This document shows positions 8,129 to 16,989 of a stretch of DNA of 64,000 bases, piece by piece; the stretch's first letter is position 1, and every line of letters starts with the position of its first letter. Both the position numbers and the translations under genes were made by a program. Under the pieces are notes generated by a model. It made no database searches. It had not been told where the DNA came from and saw only the letters and a list, made by a program, of their open reading frames with translations. The stretch lies in NCBI RefSeq assembly GCF_003627955.1, contig NZ_RBWS01000028.1, forward strand, positions 1-64,000. The letters run 5' to 3'. This DNA is from Sphingobacterium puteale. GTDB taxonomy: Bacteria > Bacteroidota > Bacteroidia > Sphingobacteriales > Sphingobacteriaceae.

Positions 8129-9343
8129 TTATAAATTCTTCATAATGGTATGCCCCATACGATCCCTTTTTGTTTTCAGATATTCCTCATTATAGGGGTT
8201 CGCTGTTATTTCAATTGGAACGTTTTCTACAATTTCTAAACCATAACCGACGAGTCCTGCACGTTTTGTAGGGTTATTGGACATCAGACGCATTTTAGTT
8301 ACCCCAAGGTTTCGCAGGATCTGTGCTCCTACACCATAGTCTCTCAAATCAGCTTTAAATCCAAGTTGCACATTGGCATCAACAGTATCTAATCCATTCT
8401 CTTGCAATTTGTAAGCATGCAATTTATTGATCAGTCCAATACCACGGCCTTCCTGATTCATATAGACAATCACTCCTTTTCCTTCTTTTTGGATCATTTC
8501 CATTGCCTTGTGAAGTTGAGGCCCGCAGTCACAACGGCAGGAGCCAAAAATGTCGCCTGTCACACAAGAACTATGTACACGGACAAGAATAGGTTCGTCT
8601 TCGTTCCATTCTCCTTTATAAAGAGCAAGATGTTGTTCTCCAGTATCTTTTTGTGTAAAAGCTTTCATTTGAAAATCACCATATTGCGTGGGCATATTGA
8701 CCGTTACTTCTTCATTGATCAACGAATCGTGTTTTAAGCGGTATTCAATAAGGTCCTCAATACTGATAATTTTTAGATCAAATTTTTTGGCAACTTCCAT
8801 TAATTCTGGTAGTCTTGCCATTTCACCATCTTCTTTTAAGATTTCGACTAATACACCTGCTGGTTCAAAACCTGCCAAACGGGCAAGGTCAACAGTTGCT
8901 TCGGTATGTCCTGTACGACGCAGTACACCACCGTCTTTAGCAATCAATGGAAAGATATGTCCCGGTCTGCCTAACTCTTCGTAGTGAATATTTGGGTCGA
9001 TCATTGCCTTGATGGTTTTTGAACGATCGGATGCCGAGATTCCTGTTGTACAGCCATATCCCTGTAAGTCAATAGAAACGGTGAAATTAGTCTCGTAAAT
9101 GGCTGTATTTTGCCCTACCATAAGATCAAGATGTAAAGCATCAGCTCTTTCTTTGGTAATAGGAGCACATACTAAACCTCGGCCGTGGGTTGCCATAAAG
9201 TTGATAATTTCGGGAGTTGCGTTGCGGGCGGCGGTGACGAAATCACCTTCATTTTCACGATCTTCGTCATCTACGACGATAACTACTTTTCCTGCCTGTA
9301 TATCAGCGATCGCTTCTTCGATCGTGTTTAATTTGAATTCCAT
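8129..9343 (-). CDS. ribBA: bifunctional DHBP synthase / GTP cyclohydrolase II
   Basis: Fused riboflavin-pathway enzyme of 404 aa. The N-terminal half (about 1-205) is RibB, making 3,4-dihydroxy-2-butanone 4-phosphate from ribulose 5-phosphate; motifs are VVDDEDRENEGDF and RTGHTEATVDLARLAG. The C-terminal half is RibA, opening GTP, with the zinc-binding cysteines in SCVTGDIFGSCRCDCGPQL and the RGIGLINKLHAYKLQ block. Both catalytic sets look intact. No other rib genes are nearby. A TAACTTTG -7 element lies about 23 nt upstream. Confidence 0.96.
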   Translation of the reverse strand: MEFKLNTIEEAIADIQAGKVVIVVDDEDRENEGDFVTAARNATPEIINFMATHGRGLVCAPITKERADALHLDLMVGQNTAIYETNFTVSIDLQGYGCTTGISASDRSKTIKAMIDPNIHYEELGRPGHIFPLIAKDGGVLRRTGHTEATVDLARLAGFEPAGVLVEILKEDGEMARLPELMEVAKKFDLKIISIEDLIEYRLKHDSLINEEVTVNMPTQYGDFQMKAFTQKDTGEQHLALYKGEWNEDEPILVRVHSSCVTGDIFGSCRCDCGPQLHKAMEMIQKEGKGVIVYMNQEGRGIGLINKLHAYKLQENGLDTVDANVQLGFKADLRDYGVGAQILRNLGVTKMRLMSNNPTKRAGLVGYGLEIVENVPIEITANPYNEEYLKTKRDRMGHTIMKNL

Positions 9344-9365
9344 TTATTGTTAAATTGTATTGATA

Positions 9366-9373
9366 CAAAGTTA
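9366..9373 (-). promoter_or_regulatory. -7 element TAACTTTG of ribBA
   Basis: TAnnTTTG match on the minus strand. The predicted start point is near 9360, giving a leader of roughly 17 nt. That is too short for an FMN riboswitch, and none is seen. Confidence 0.5.
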
Positions 9374-9414
9374 GTGTAGAATCTAATTTTATTTATAATA
9401 AGGCTGTCACAAAT

Positions 9415-10899
9415 CTAATGTGACTCCTTTAATTTATTCTTTTTACCAAATTTCTCTTTGATCCACTTCCAGGTTGCTTCAGCTTTTAATTTATACTGAT
9501 CTATATCAAATAGTGCTGAATCTGTGGTTGATTTATAGGTTAAAAATGCTGCTAGTGGCGTCAATATGATAATGGCCATCCACATACCCACAGCTGACGA
9601 TATCGCACCATCTTTGGCTGTTTTTTCGGCGACAGTAGAGATGATATGATAGATTAAAAAGAAGATAATGGCCATAACGACCGGAAGACCGAGACCACCT
9701 TTTCTAATAATAGCGCCTAAAGGTGCTCCAATAGCAAATAAAAGAAGACAGGATACCGCTAATGTGAATTTTCTATGCCATTCGATCCGATACCGAATAT
9801 CTTTGGTCTTGTAGTCCTTAAATTCAAGTGTACGGCTATTGAGATCTTCTTTTAAATAGTTTAGCTGGCTCAACGCATTCATGGTGACCTGAGTCCGTTG
9901 TTCAGGCGGCACTAAATCAGCTACTAAATCGTTATAAGGTTTAATTTTTGCTTCTTTTACTTTAGCTTGTCCTGGTTGAACGGCATTAAAATACTTTGAA
10001 TAAATATTATAACGTGTATCCAGGGTTCTTGTAATTGCCCTGCCCATACTGTCAATTTTGATATGGTTCGAGTCAATGTACATGTCCAATTGCTTGAGAT
10101 TTAGCATGGCATGGTGGCTTTTAAAAAGGCTTTCATCCGTTTTGCCTTGTTGAAAACTCCCCATGTCAAACTTCTGTTCCGTCTCCTTAAACTTAAATCG
10201 TGTGAATTGCTGGCGTGGATCGTATGTTTTTGAGTTCTTGGTTCGCGACTCTTCATAGCGTATTCCATCCTTCAATTTGAGGATCATATAGCTGTTGTCA
10301 GGCGAATTATAAATGTATCCCTCTTTAGCCATCAAAACATTGTTGGCGGTATTGCCCCCGCGATGATCATAAATCATCAGATCATATAGAATCGTTCCTT
10401 CCTTATTTTTTCCTCTTGCACGAATGGAGTATCCCGGTATTGTATTGTTAAAAATACCCGGTTTGATTAGAAAATCAGCTTTTTTATTGCGGACATCTGT
10501 CAATAGGGTTCCCATTTTTAGGTTGACAACCGGTAAGATGTAATCGGAAAATAGAAAGGAACTTGAGGCAAAAATTGCAACAAGTACAAATAAGGGAGTC
10601 ATGGCTTTGCGTAGCGACACACCTGCAGCCTTGATCGCCACGAGCTCATAGCTTTCCCCAAGGTTACCGAAGGTCATAATGGAAGACAATAGCATGGATA
10701 AGGGCATTGCCATTTGAATCTGAACAACGCATTGGTACCCAATAAGCTCCATAATGGTATACCACTCGAATCCTTTTCCGATCAAATCATCAATGTATTT
10801 GAATAGAAAAAGCATCAATAATACAAACATCACAATAAAAAATGTGACGATGAATGGTTTAATGAAAGCTTGAAGAATAAGTAAATGAACTTTTTTCAT
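9415..10899 (-). CDS. LptF/LptG (YjgP/YjgQ) family permease
   Basis: 494-aa inner-membrane component of the lipopolysaccharide transport exporter. The order is a hydrophobic N-terminal part with helices near residues 10-110 (FIVTFFIVMFVLLMLFLFKYIDDLIGKG is family-typical), a long periplasmic beta-jellyroll region (about 110-370), then three C-terminal helices (LLLFAIGAPLGAIIRKGGLGLP). The ATG at 10899 (MKKVHLL) is preferred over an upstream start at 10950 because it directly precedes the first helix. Which of LptF or LptG it is cannot be decided. Confidence 0.88.
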   Translation of the reverse strand: MKKVHLLILQAFIKPFIVTFFIVMFVLLMLFLFKYIDDLIGKGFEWYTIMELIGYQCVVQIQMAMPLSMLLSSIMTFGNLGESYELVAIKAAGVSLRKAMTPLFVLVAIFASSSFLFSDYILPVVNLKMGTLLTDVRNKKADFLIKPGIFNNTIPGYSIRARGKNKEGTILYDLMIYDHRGGNTANNVLMAKEGYIYNSPDNSYMILKLKDGIRYEESRTKNSKTYDPRQQFTRFKFKETEQKFDMGSFQQGKTDESLFKSHHAMLNLKQLDMYIDSNHIKIDSMGRAITRTLDTRYNIYSKYFNAVQPGQAKVKEAKIKPYNDLVADLVPPEQRTQVTMNALSQLNYLKEDLNSRTLEFKDYKTKDIRYRIEWHRKFTLAVSCLLLFAIGAPLGAIIRKGGLGLPVVMAIIFFLIYHIISTVAEKTAKDGAISSAVGMWMAIIILTPLAAFLTYKSTTDSALFDIDQYKLKAEATWKWIKEKFGKKNKLKESH

Positions 10900-11000
10900 C
10901 CGTGACGCTAAGCAAATTGATGCCTTTACATTAAAGCATCTTCCAGCCAAGGAGCTCTTTTAGAGCCCTTGGTGAAAATATATTGCAAAGATAGGTTTTT

Positions 11001-11378
11001 TTATGCACCTATAACACTCTGAAGATAGACGATTGAATTTTTCCAGATTAATTTTCTATTTTCCAAGTCCTCTTCTTTAGCAAAATCTGTTATTTTAAGT
11101 GCAACATCGTTTGTCAGCTCATCCTGATCTATCTCTAGATCGAAATAGTATGGATCATCATCGAGCCACTTAAAACGCACTGATTTGTTTTCTTTGGAAG
11201 CTACGATTTTTGCGCGATGCGGTTCATCATCCCAAATGAAGGTATAAACAGTGTCTTTGTAGTTTACATCATCTGCAAACCATTGAGCCAGTTCGTTTGG
11301 TTCTTGCAAATACGGAAATAAAATTCTAGGTGAAGAGTTGATGATATATTCTAGTTGGAATTTTATTTTATCTGCCAT
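11001..11378 (-). CDS. START-like domain protein (AHSA1/SRPBCC-related)
   Basis: 125-aa protein beginning MADKIKFQLEYIINSSPRIL, with FPYLQEPNELAQWFADDV typical of the Bacteroidota START-like family. It looks like a full single-domain helix-grip fold. It has no signal peptide, so it is cytoplasmic. No ligand is known. Its promoter (TATTTTTG at 11413-11420, minus strand) overlaps that of the divergent tRNA-Met gene. Confidence 0.8.
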   Translation of the reverse strand: MADKIKFQLEYIINSSPRILFPYLQEPNELAQWFADDVNYKDTVYTFIWDDEPHRAKIVASKENKSVRFKWLDDDPYYFDLEIDQDELTNDVALKITDFAKEEDLENRKLIWKNSIVYLQSVIGA

Positions 11379-11401
11379 ATAAATGTTTTTTTAAATTTTA
11401 G

Positions 11402-11431
11402 TTTGTTTAAATCAAAAATAAGCTATATTTG
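11402..11431 (+). promoter_or_regulatory. tRNA-Met promoter 1 (TTTG-N18-TATATTTG)
   Basis: TTTG at 11402-11405, an 18-nt spacer and TATATTTG at 11424-11431, 12 nt before the tRNA. It overlaps the divergent -7 element (11413-11420) of the START-like gene, so the two promoters may compete. Confidence 0.65.
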
Positions 11432-11443
11432 CATTCCCAAAAT

Positions 11444-11517
11444 GGCGGGGTAGCTCAGATGGTTAGAGCGTTGGATTCATAACCCAAAGGTCGGCAGTTC
11501 GATTCTGCTCCCCGCTA
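11444..11517 (+). tRNA. tRNA-Met (CAT), copy 1
   Basis: 74-nt cloverleaf with acceptor GGCGGGG/CCCCGCT (G1-U72), D-stem GCTC/GAGC (C11-G24, elongator type), anticodon loop TTCATAA, discriminator A and no encoded CCA. Anticodon-stem position 31-39 is an A-C mismatch. Elongator Met is the best call. A CAT tRNA could also be a lysidine-modified tRNA-Ile, which cannot be excluded by eye. Confidence 0.88.
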
Positions 11518-11767
11518 CAAATCTCTTTCCATTTTGCTTTCTATTGCATAAACTTATTATTTGTAATAATACATATTTATTTTGTTATTGCAAGTTTTTT
11601 TGTGAAAAGTTGAAGGCTTTTTCACAATTTTTTGAATTAAAAATCTTTACCATCTTATCCCGACTTTTTTTGCGATTGAGTCATTATTTTACTTTGTTAA
11701 GAATGAGTTTGTTGTGTGGGATGTAGGTTTTTGGTCGTAATAAATCCTTAAAAAAAATAAAAAAATC

Positions 11768-11798
11768 TTTTGAATTGACAGGTGAAGTGGTATATTTG
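11768..11798 (+). promoter_or_regulatory. tRNA-Met promoter 2 (TTTTG-N18-TATATTTG)
   Basis: TTTTG at 11768-11772, an 18-nt spacer and TATATTTG at 11791-11798, 12 nt from the tRNA. It has the same geometry as the first copy, so each tRNA seems independently transcribed. Confidence 0.65.
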
Positions 11799-11809
11799 CA
11801 TACCGAAAC

Positions 11810-11883
11810 GGCGGGGTAGCTCAGATGGTTAGAGCGCAGGATTCATAACCCTGAGGTCGGCAGTTCGATCCTGCTCCCCGCTA
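11810..11883 (+). tRNA. tRNA-Met (CAT), copy 2
   Basis: It differs from copy 1 by a compensated change of two anticodon-stem pairs (27-43 and 28-42 are C-G and A-T here, T-A and T-A in copy 1) and one T-arm base. It keeps the same A31-C39 mismatch, G1-U72 pair and lack of encoded CCA. Compensatory change indicates both copies are functional. Confidence 0.88.
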
Positions 11884-11893
11884 CTTAAAGAAG

Positions 11894-11924
11894 GAAAGTC
11901 TAATTTCAGACTTTCTTTTTTTTT
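11894..11924 (+). terminator. tRNA-Met terminator
   Basis: Eight-pair stem GAAAGTCT/AGACTTTC with a six-base loop, followed by a run of nine T, 10 nt after the second tRNA. Confidence 0.8.
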
Positions 11925-12224
11925 GATACTAAATTTTTGGAATAGTCCCGGATCAATCAGAATTCTCCTTAAATCAACTGGAACCGTTGCTTGAGCTTTA
12001 GAAGATTCACTGGTTTATATTCCTTAAGGTTTGTGCACTAGCAATTTTATATTATTTGCTTACGTTTCCATCCTAAGCGCTGCCTATCGACAGCCATCTG
12101 TTAGTGGTCATGCGTTGTTATCTAATACAATTTTCGTGGGAGCGATGCCTGATACTTGCTCATAATAGGTTGCGATATTAAATGTATATTTGCGCATTTT
12201 CTTACCTATTATTCTATTACTATA
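11925..12224. other. gene-poor stretch between tRNA-Met and the ABC operon
   Basis: No convincing coding sequence was found. The only structure seen is a TATATTTG -7 element at 12185-12192 (plus strand), 32 nt upstream of the broken gene described next. No -33 element is seen at the right distance. Confidence 0.5.
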
Positions 12225-12511
12225 ATGAACTTCAGGCCTATTCTTATTCTAGTGTGGCTTATCATCGGCTATCCTGCTATTGCGCAAAAGCCAGCAATAA
12301 CCCATGTTGTCACGCACAACCGTATTGGTGTCCGGGGGATCTGCAGCAACCCGATGTAATTGATTTATTCACAAAGCCGGGACGGCATACTGCAGTTTTG
12401 CGCATGGAACCCTATACTGCAGCTGATATTCATGGTAATTGCTTAATTGTCATCAAAAGTGAGGCTTTTCCAATCGTCTTTTTGGAGGTATTTGAGCATG
12501 ATAAAAAATAA
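12225..12511 (+). pseudogene. possible frameshifted small secreted protein
   Basis: An ATG at 12225 opens a convincing signal peptide (MNFRPILILVWLIIGYPAIA, then Q) followed by about 20 residues and a stop at 12359. In another frame the reading continues from about 12333 to a stop at 12511 (GDLQQPDVIDLF ... EVFEHDKK), so one shift near the run of G at 12333-12337 would join them into a protein of about 95 aa. The 3' part overlaps the convergent ABC permease gene. It could be a real broken gene or a chance pairing. No family is recognised. Confidence 0.35.
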
Positions 12512-14122
12512 TAACCAACCAATCGCCGCTAAACCCCAAACCAATAGTTCGTATTGAAAAATCACTTTATGAAGATAACCCAAAAGTCCCAGCAAGCCTA
12601 AAATCAATAAATTGACCAGCGCTTTGGAACTGGACTGACTTGCTTTGGAAAAAGGATAATTTTTGACCAGAAAGAGCATGATGAGAATACTTTCTATCCC
12701 ACCGACAGCTGAGGACAGCAATAAATCATTTATCGAACTGATACCAAATAAAGGAACACAGATACAGAAAAACAAAATGTTAAATGGCAGCACATATTTA
12801 ACGAGGCAGGCTTTAAGAACCCCCGTCATAAATTGCCCCGGACGGTCTATTGGAGCAGCATAATAGATCCAGGCTGCTTTATATTTATTGCTCTGCGTGA
12901 TCAGCTGAAATACCGTTAATATGGTCAACAGTGACAGATAAAACATGATAATGTATAGGCCCGAGTCTCTTAATTTGTCCAGTGTCTCTGCGAATGGTAG
13001 CCCCTCGCCGGTCCGTAAAAACAGGAATATAAAATAGATGGGAAGATAAGCTAAAGAGGGATAGAGTTGCTGTTTAAATTCTCTTGTTTTTGAACTTATA
13101 AGCCATACAATACTAAATCCAGCCTCTTCAAGCGGAGATGAGCATATACTGGCACCCAATTTTTTATAGAATGGTCGTTGTTTACCAGTGTTTGAAATCG
13201 AGTGACCAGTTTCAGATAACGGTGTATCACTACTTGCTAGAGCAGCTATTTTGGCATTAAAACCTCTGGAAAATAATTTTGTACAAGCATAAATTCCAAA
13301 GAAAGGAACAACTAAGCCCAAAATGGAAAATATAATGGATTGTAGGCTATGGTCGCCCTGAAGCAAAGACTGAAAAGAGGCGACCCAGGTACTGGGAAAT
13401 ATCCATAGAAATTTAAGCTGTTCAATTGTCAGCTGTGACTCAACAATTGTTTGAATCAGATTGGGACCAAGATAATAGGCTAGAAAAATGATCAGTGAAA
13501 GTCCGATCTGTATATAGGCAATAATATCTTTAAATTTTTGGATGGACAGATATTTGATGCTGATCATATAGAACCCGTTGACAAAAACCAGCGCAATCAG
13601 TGTACTCAATAGAAGTTGTAGAATCAATAGAAAAATGCCCGTTATATCCCAGTTAAATAAGACATACACCACTAGCGGCAGACATAATGCAATAATCTGA
13701 TTGAAAAGTTTAATGGCGATAAATGTTATTCGTGATAAGGCCACTGTCCTATCGCTTACGGGCTTTGGCATAATAATGTACTGGTCCCTCGTGTCTAAAA
13801 GTATGGGTGAAAAGTCTGATACCAATGTAATGCTAAGCATGCTGGTAAAACAGAGTAGCATAAGAGCAAGAGCTAAGTAACGATCTGGAATAAGGATGAG
13901 AATAACCATGAACATCAGGCCAATGATCATATACATAATAAATTGTATAATGGAGGTAGAAGAGGAGGATTTTCCGGTGTTCCGTTTTTTAAATGTGATC
14001 GGTTTTCTGTTGTCTAGCGTAACTTTAGTCTCTAAAATAATTTTAAACTGTGCATAGTTCACACCTAGGCTTTCCCAGATACTCCTAAACAGAAGAATAA
14101 ATCGTAAGATAAATTTTTCCAT
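12443..14122 (-). CDS. ABC transporter permease
   Basis: 559-aa multi-pass membrane protein with about 10 to 12 hydrophobic segments, for example ILILIPDRYLALALMLLCFTS and the closing LLGLLGYLHKVIFQYELLVWGLAAIGWLLFF. A cytoplasmic linker near residues 300-330 is polar. It starts 1 nt after the stop codon of the ATPase gene, so the two form an operon and one exporter. The ATG at 14122 is preferred over an upstream in-frame ATG lying inside the ATPase gene. Substrate unknown. No substrate-binding protein is present, so export is likely. Confidence 0.82.
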   Translation of the reverse strand: MEKFILRFILLFRSIWESLGVNYAQFKIILETKVTLDNRKPITFKKRNTGKSSSSTSIIQFIMYMIIGLMFMVILILIPDRYLALALMLLCFTSMLSITLVSDFSPILLDTRDQYIIMPKPVSDRTVALSRITFIAIKLFNQIIALCLPLVVYVLFNWDITGIFLLILQLLLSTLIALVFVNGFYMISIKYLSIQKFKDIIAYIQIGLSLIIFLAYYLGPNLIQTIVESQLTIEQLKFLWIFPSTWVASFQSLLQGDHSLQSIIFSILGLVVPFFGIYACTKLFSRGFNAKIAALASSDTPLSETGHSISNTGKQRPFYKKLGASICSSPLEEAGFSIVWLISSKTREFKQQLYPSLAYLPIYFIFLFLRTGEGLPFAETLDKLRDSGLYIIMFYLSLLTILTVFQLITQSNKYKAAWIYYAAPIDRPGQFMTGVLKACLVKYVLPFNILFFCICVPLFGISSINDLLLSSAVGGIESILIMLFLVKNYPFSKASQSSSKALVNLLILGLLGLLGYLHKVIFQYELLVWGLAAIGWLLFFIMLKYLQKDDWKSLTFDDN

Positions 14123-14123
14123 A

Positions 14124-14900
14124 TTATTGAATAGCGCGAATGATGTTAGATGCATCCAGTGCACCATTATCGGTATTGGTTAATTTGGCAAATATATGTT
14201 CAAGTGATTCATTGGGATCCGACTTCAGTTCATCGATAGTACCATCCGCAATGATACTTCCCTGATTGATCAACAGGATTCTATCGGAAACTTTTTCAAC
14301 GACGTCCATCATGTGAGAACAGTAAAAAATAGTTTTACCTTCTTTGGCCAACAATGATATGAGTTCTTTTACAAAAATCACCGCGTTGGCATCGAGTCCG
14401 GACAGGGGCTCATCCAGGATGATGATCTGCGGGTTATGGATAATGCCAGAAATTAAAAGTACTTTCTGCCGCATGCCTTTAGAAAAGGTATCCATTCTAC
14501 TTGTAGCGTTTGCGGCGAGTCCAAATGCACTCAATAATTTTAAGGATCGCTCTTGAATTGTAAGATCGTCCATGCCGTATAATTTTCCGATAAAATCAAG
14601 GTATTCCATCGGAGTCAATACTTCGTATAGCTCCGCATTTTCGGGAACGTATCCGAGCAGGGATTTTATCGAAAGAGGATCCTTTTGAATATCGATACCA
14701 TTGATCTCGACATGTCCGGTAAAATCTTCGATCAAGCCTGTTAAGATCTTAACTGTCGTGGATTTTCCTGCGCCATTAGGGCCTATATAGCCGATGACCT
14801 GGCCTGGGAATATATCCAAATAGATTCCTTTTAGAATTTCTTTAGTTCCGTATGATTTTTTTAGGTCAATAATACGAATGAGCGGTAAGGTACTTTCCAT
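14124..14900 (-). CDS. ABC transporter ATP-binding protein
   Basis: 258-aa ATPase subunit. Walker A is GPNGAGKST, the Q-loop is in GYVPENAELYE, Walker B with catalytic Glu is IIILDEPLSGLD, and the switch His is in IFYCSHMMD. The signature loop reads TFSKGMRQKVLL rather than LSGGQ, a known variant in the ABC-2 / CcmA-like (DrrA-type) group. It pairs with the permease immediately downstream. Confidence 0.92.
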   Translation of the reverse strand: MESTLPLIRIIDLKKSYGTKEILKGIYLDIFPGQVIGYIGPNGAGKSTTVKILTGLIEDFTGHVEINGIDIQKDPLSIKSLLGYVPENAELYEVLTPMEYLDFIGKLYGMDDLTIQERSLKLLSAFGLAANATSRMDTFSKGMRQKVLLISGIIHNPQIIILDEPLSGLDANAVIFVKELISLLAKEGKTIFYCSHMMDVVEKVSDRILLINQGSIIADGTIDELKSDPNESLEHIFAKLTNTDNGALDASNIIRAIQ

Positions 14901-15012
14901 GTATTTAAAACTTTCAACATAAACTTACATAAAAATAAAGAGTTACCCACTTATTTGAATGTCGAATTCCATATTTTCTTTGCAAAAATGTAATATAAAA
15001 TAAAAAAGGAAT

Positions 15013-15037
15013 AAAAAAGGAGTCCTAAGACTCCTTT
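15013..15037 (-). terminator. terminator of the acidic protein gene
   Basis: Nine-pair stem AAAGGAGTC/GACTCCTTT with a four-base loop. The A run at 15013-15018 gives the T tract on the minus strand. Confidence 0.75.
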
Positions 15038-15061
15038 CAAAACTACTTTATAATCGGAAAA

Positions 15062-15451
15062 CTACCTGTCATTTTTTGGATATCCCTCTTCATCAAGATC
15101 CTCTCTTAGATCTTCTTTGTTCTTGGCCAATTTTTTATCCAATGGGGATAAACGGTCATGTTTGAAGGTATCTATGCGCATATGTGCATCCTCGAGATCC
15201 TCTTCCTCCAAATCTTCACGATCAGCATACTCATCGCCTACAAAAGGGTTGGAATCGTCATAACTTGAATCATCGTCTATTGCCCCTTCAGATAGTGTAT
15301 CATAATCTGCCGGATGATCATAATCCGGATCATTGTCATCTACATCCAGTTCATAACTTTCCAGCTCTTCATTATAAGTTAAGTTTTGCTCTGAATCTGG
15401 GTAATCTGATTCGACCTTTCCCTTTGTTTTTTTGTGTTCTGTGCCAGCCAT
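15062..15451 (-). CDS. small highly acidic protein
   Basis: 129-aa protein, very rich in D, E and Y (DDNDPDYDHPADYDTL, EDLEEEDLEDAHMR), with no signal peptide or hydrophobic segment, and probably disordered. A basic patch at the start (EHKKTKGK) and a charged tail precede the stop. It has its own terminator. No family recognised; possibly a nucleic-acid-mimicking or chaperone-like acidic protein, but that is speculation. Confidence 0.65.
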   Translation of the reverse strand: MAGTEHKKTKGKVESDYPDSEQNLTYNEELESYELDVDDNDPDYDHPADYDTLSEGAIDDDSSYDDSNPFVGDEYADREDLEEEDLEDAHMRIDTFKHDRLSPLDKKLAKNKEDLREDLDEEGYPKNDR

Positions 15452-15654
15452 AATGCTCTGATTTATCTACAGTAATAAAACAGGTTGGAAGATAAAAAGT
15501 TTTAAAAATTAATGCTGATAATTAGGAAAATGCATTGTTTTTTTAGCTCGAAATGACTTTGAAGTAACTGCCATAAAAACGTAAAATTTGTCCTGATAAA
15601 GCAAACAAATGGAGAACAATTATGTTTTATTAAAAACAGTAAATATTGGCCACT

Positions 15655-15915
15655 ATGATTTTCAAACGTTTAAATTATCAGACATTACAGAGTTTACGTC
15701 TACAAGGGTATAATATCCTGTTGACTATCGGGCGTTCGGAAGATGAGAACCCAATTTATTTTCCCATGAAATTGGAGTCGTTCAATTCTACACAGGCAAA
15801 TGCCAATGGGGGGGAAGAACACATGGTTCAAGGTCAAAAGATATTGATTTTAGACGAAGCGATACAACGATCATTGAACAATGACCTCAACGGAATCATT
15901 CAGCTTGATCATTAA
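15655..15915 (+). CDS. small hypothetical protein
   Basis: 86-aa cytoplasmic protein starting MIFKRLNYQTLQSLRLQGYN, with a mixed alpha/beta look and a centre GRSEDENPIYFPMKLE. The ATG at 15655 is preferred to a TTG three codons upstream. Its TAA stop overlaps the TAA stop of the convergent AraC-type gene through a shared TTAA, so no terminator separates them. Function unknown. Confidence 0.6.
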   Translation: MIFKRLNYQTLQSLRLQGYNILLTIGRSEDENPIYFPMKLESFNSTQANANGGEEHMVQGQKILILDEAIQRSLNNDLNGIIQLDH

Positions 15916-16736
15916 CTAGATCCTTTCTTCGATCTTTTATAAGCGCTTGGGGTCATATTTCTTTTTTTCTTATAAAAGTTGGTGAAGTGGCTTTCGTCGT
16001 TAAAGCCCAGTTCATCTACAATCTGTTTCATTGTGTATTGGCTAGATCCTAACCTGTCTTCAATAAGTTGGATACGGATATCATCAATATATAATTTGTA
16101 GCTTTTCTGCTGTCTTTTCTTAAAAAAAGCGCCGAAATAATTAGCTGAAATCTGAAAGTGATCTGCTATATTTTTAATTTGTAGTTTGTCAGGGAAATAG
16201 ATGTTCTGTTGAATATAGGCCTCTATTTCCAGAGACATTTCACGAGACTCATTGACCGGTAGGTTCAGTTCTTTCAATATATTTTCAATGAATGCAAACA
16301 GCGACATCACTTGATGGAAAATAAATGTGGAAGTTGCCGCCTCTTCAGATTCCGCCTGTTGATAAATCAACGACAAGACTTTTTCGATTATCTTGCGGTT
16401 TTCTTTTTTTAGGGACAGGCTTTTATTTAGTAATGTTTCCGAATTGAAAATATGTTGCGGATTGTGGGACAGACAAAAATTTTGCTGTATATGATGCAGA
16501 TCTTTGAAGTAGTGACTTGAGAAATATAAAATAAATACAGTTGAATCTTTCTTGGTTTCAAGTATTTCTGAACTAGTGTTCAGGAAAAGTAAATTTTCTT
16601 TAAGAAATTTAGCCCCGGTATTTTTCGATACCAAGAGACCTTCCGAGATATAAACTAAAGCAAAATCAAAGCCTAATTCGTGCAGATTGATCTTTTGTTT
16701 ATGTTTGATTTTTTCAGGAAGGAAGAGTAAGCTCAT
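15912..16736 (-). CDS. AraC-family transcriptional regulator
   Basis: 274 aa from the ATG at 16736; a GTG at 16823 would add 29 residues. The N-terminal half (about 1-170) is a sensor domain of cupin-like length with no recognised ligand motif. The C-terminal 100 residues hold two helix-turn-helix units: IKNIADHFQISANYFGAFFKK and the family signature VDELGFNDESHFTNFYKKK followed by MTPSAYKRS. The target is unknown. The neighbouring SDR gene is on the same strand and is a possible target. Confidence 0.88.
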   Translation of the reverse strand: MSLLFLPEKIKHKQKINLHELGFDFALVYISEGLLVSKNTGAKFLKENLLFLNTSSEILETKKDSTVFILYFSSHYFKDLHHIQQNFCLSHNPQHIFNSETLLNKSLSLKKENRKIIEKVLSLIYQQAESEEAATSTFIFHQVMSLFAFIENILKELNLPVNESREMSLEIEAYIQQNIYFPDKLQIKNIADHFQISANYFGAFFKKRQQKSYKLYIDDIRIQLIEDRLGSSQYTMKQIVDELGFNDESHFTNFYKKKRNMTPSAYKRSKKGSS

Positions 16737-16989
16737 TAGACGTATGTAGATTTTATTGTAAAAACTGTTGATGAATCTCAGAATGCCGTGATATTCTCTG
16801 TCGGAATTGCCCGCAATAATCACGCGAATACCTTTAGTGTTAAACAGGATTGGCGAACGGTATCAGCTATCGAACGCATCCCAATATCATGTATATCCAG
16901 CTGGCATCGAAGGGCAAATATCGTTATTTTGGCCTTATACCCGTTGGTTTTTACGGGAAAAATTGGATGTTTTTGAAACAGGGAAATCA

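Noticed and set aside
8129..9400. FMN riboswitch before ribBA
   Set aside because: The leader after the -7 element is under 20 nt, too short for the aptamer.
11544..11726. Short plus-strand frame between the two tRNA-Met genes
   Set aside because: Composition is Cys/Phe/Leu-rich from A/T-rich DNA, no promoter of its own is placed before it, and no family is recognised.
11444..11883. CAT tRNAs as initiator tRNA-fMet
   Set aside because: C11-G24 in the D stem and an A31-C39 mismatch instead of three G-C pairs argue for elongator type; Ile2 (lysidine) cannot be excluded.
16737..16989. Possible extra gene between the AraC and SDR genes (either strand)
   Set aside because: Short frames on both strands, no shared motif with known proteins and no promoter element matching them; left unannotated.
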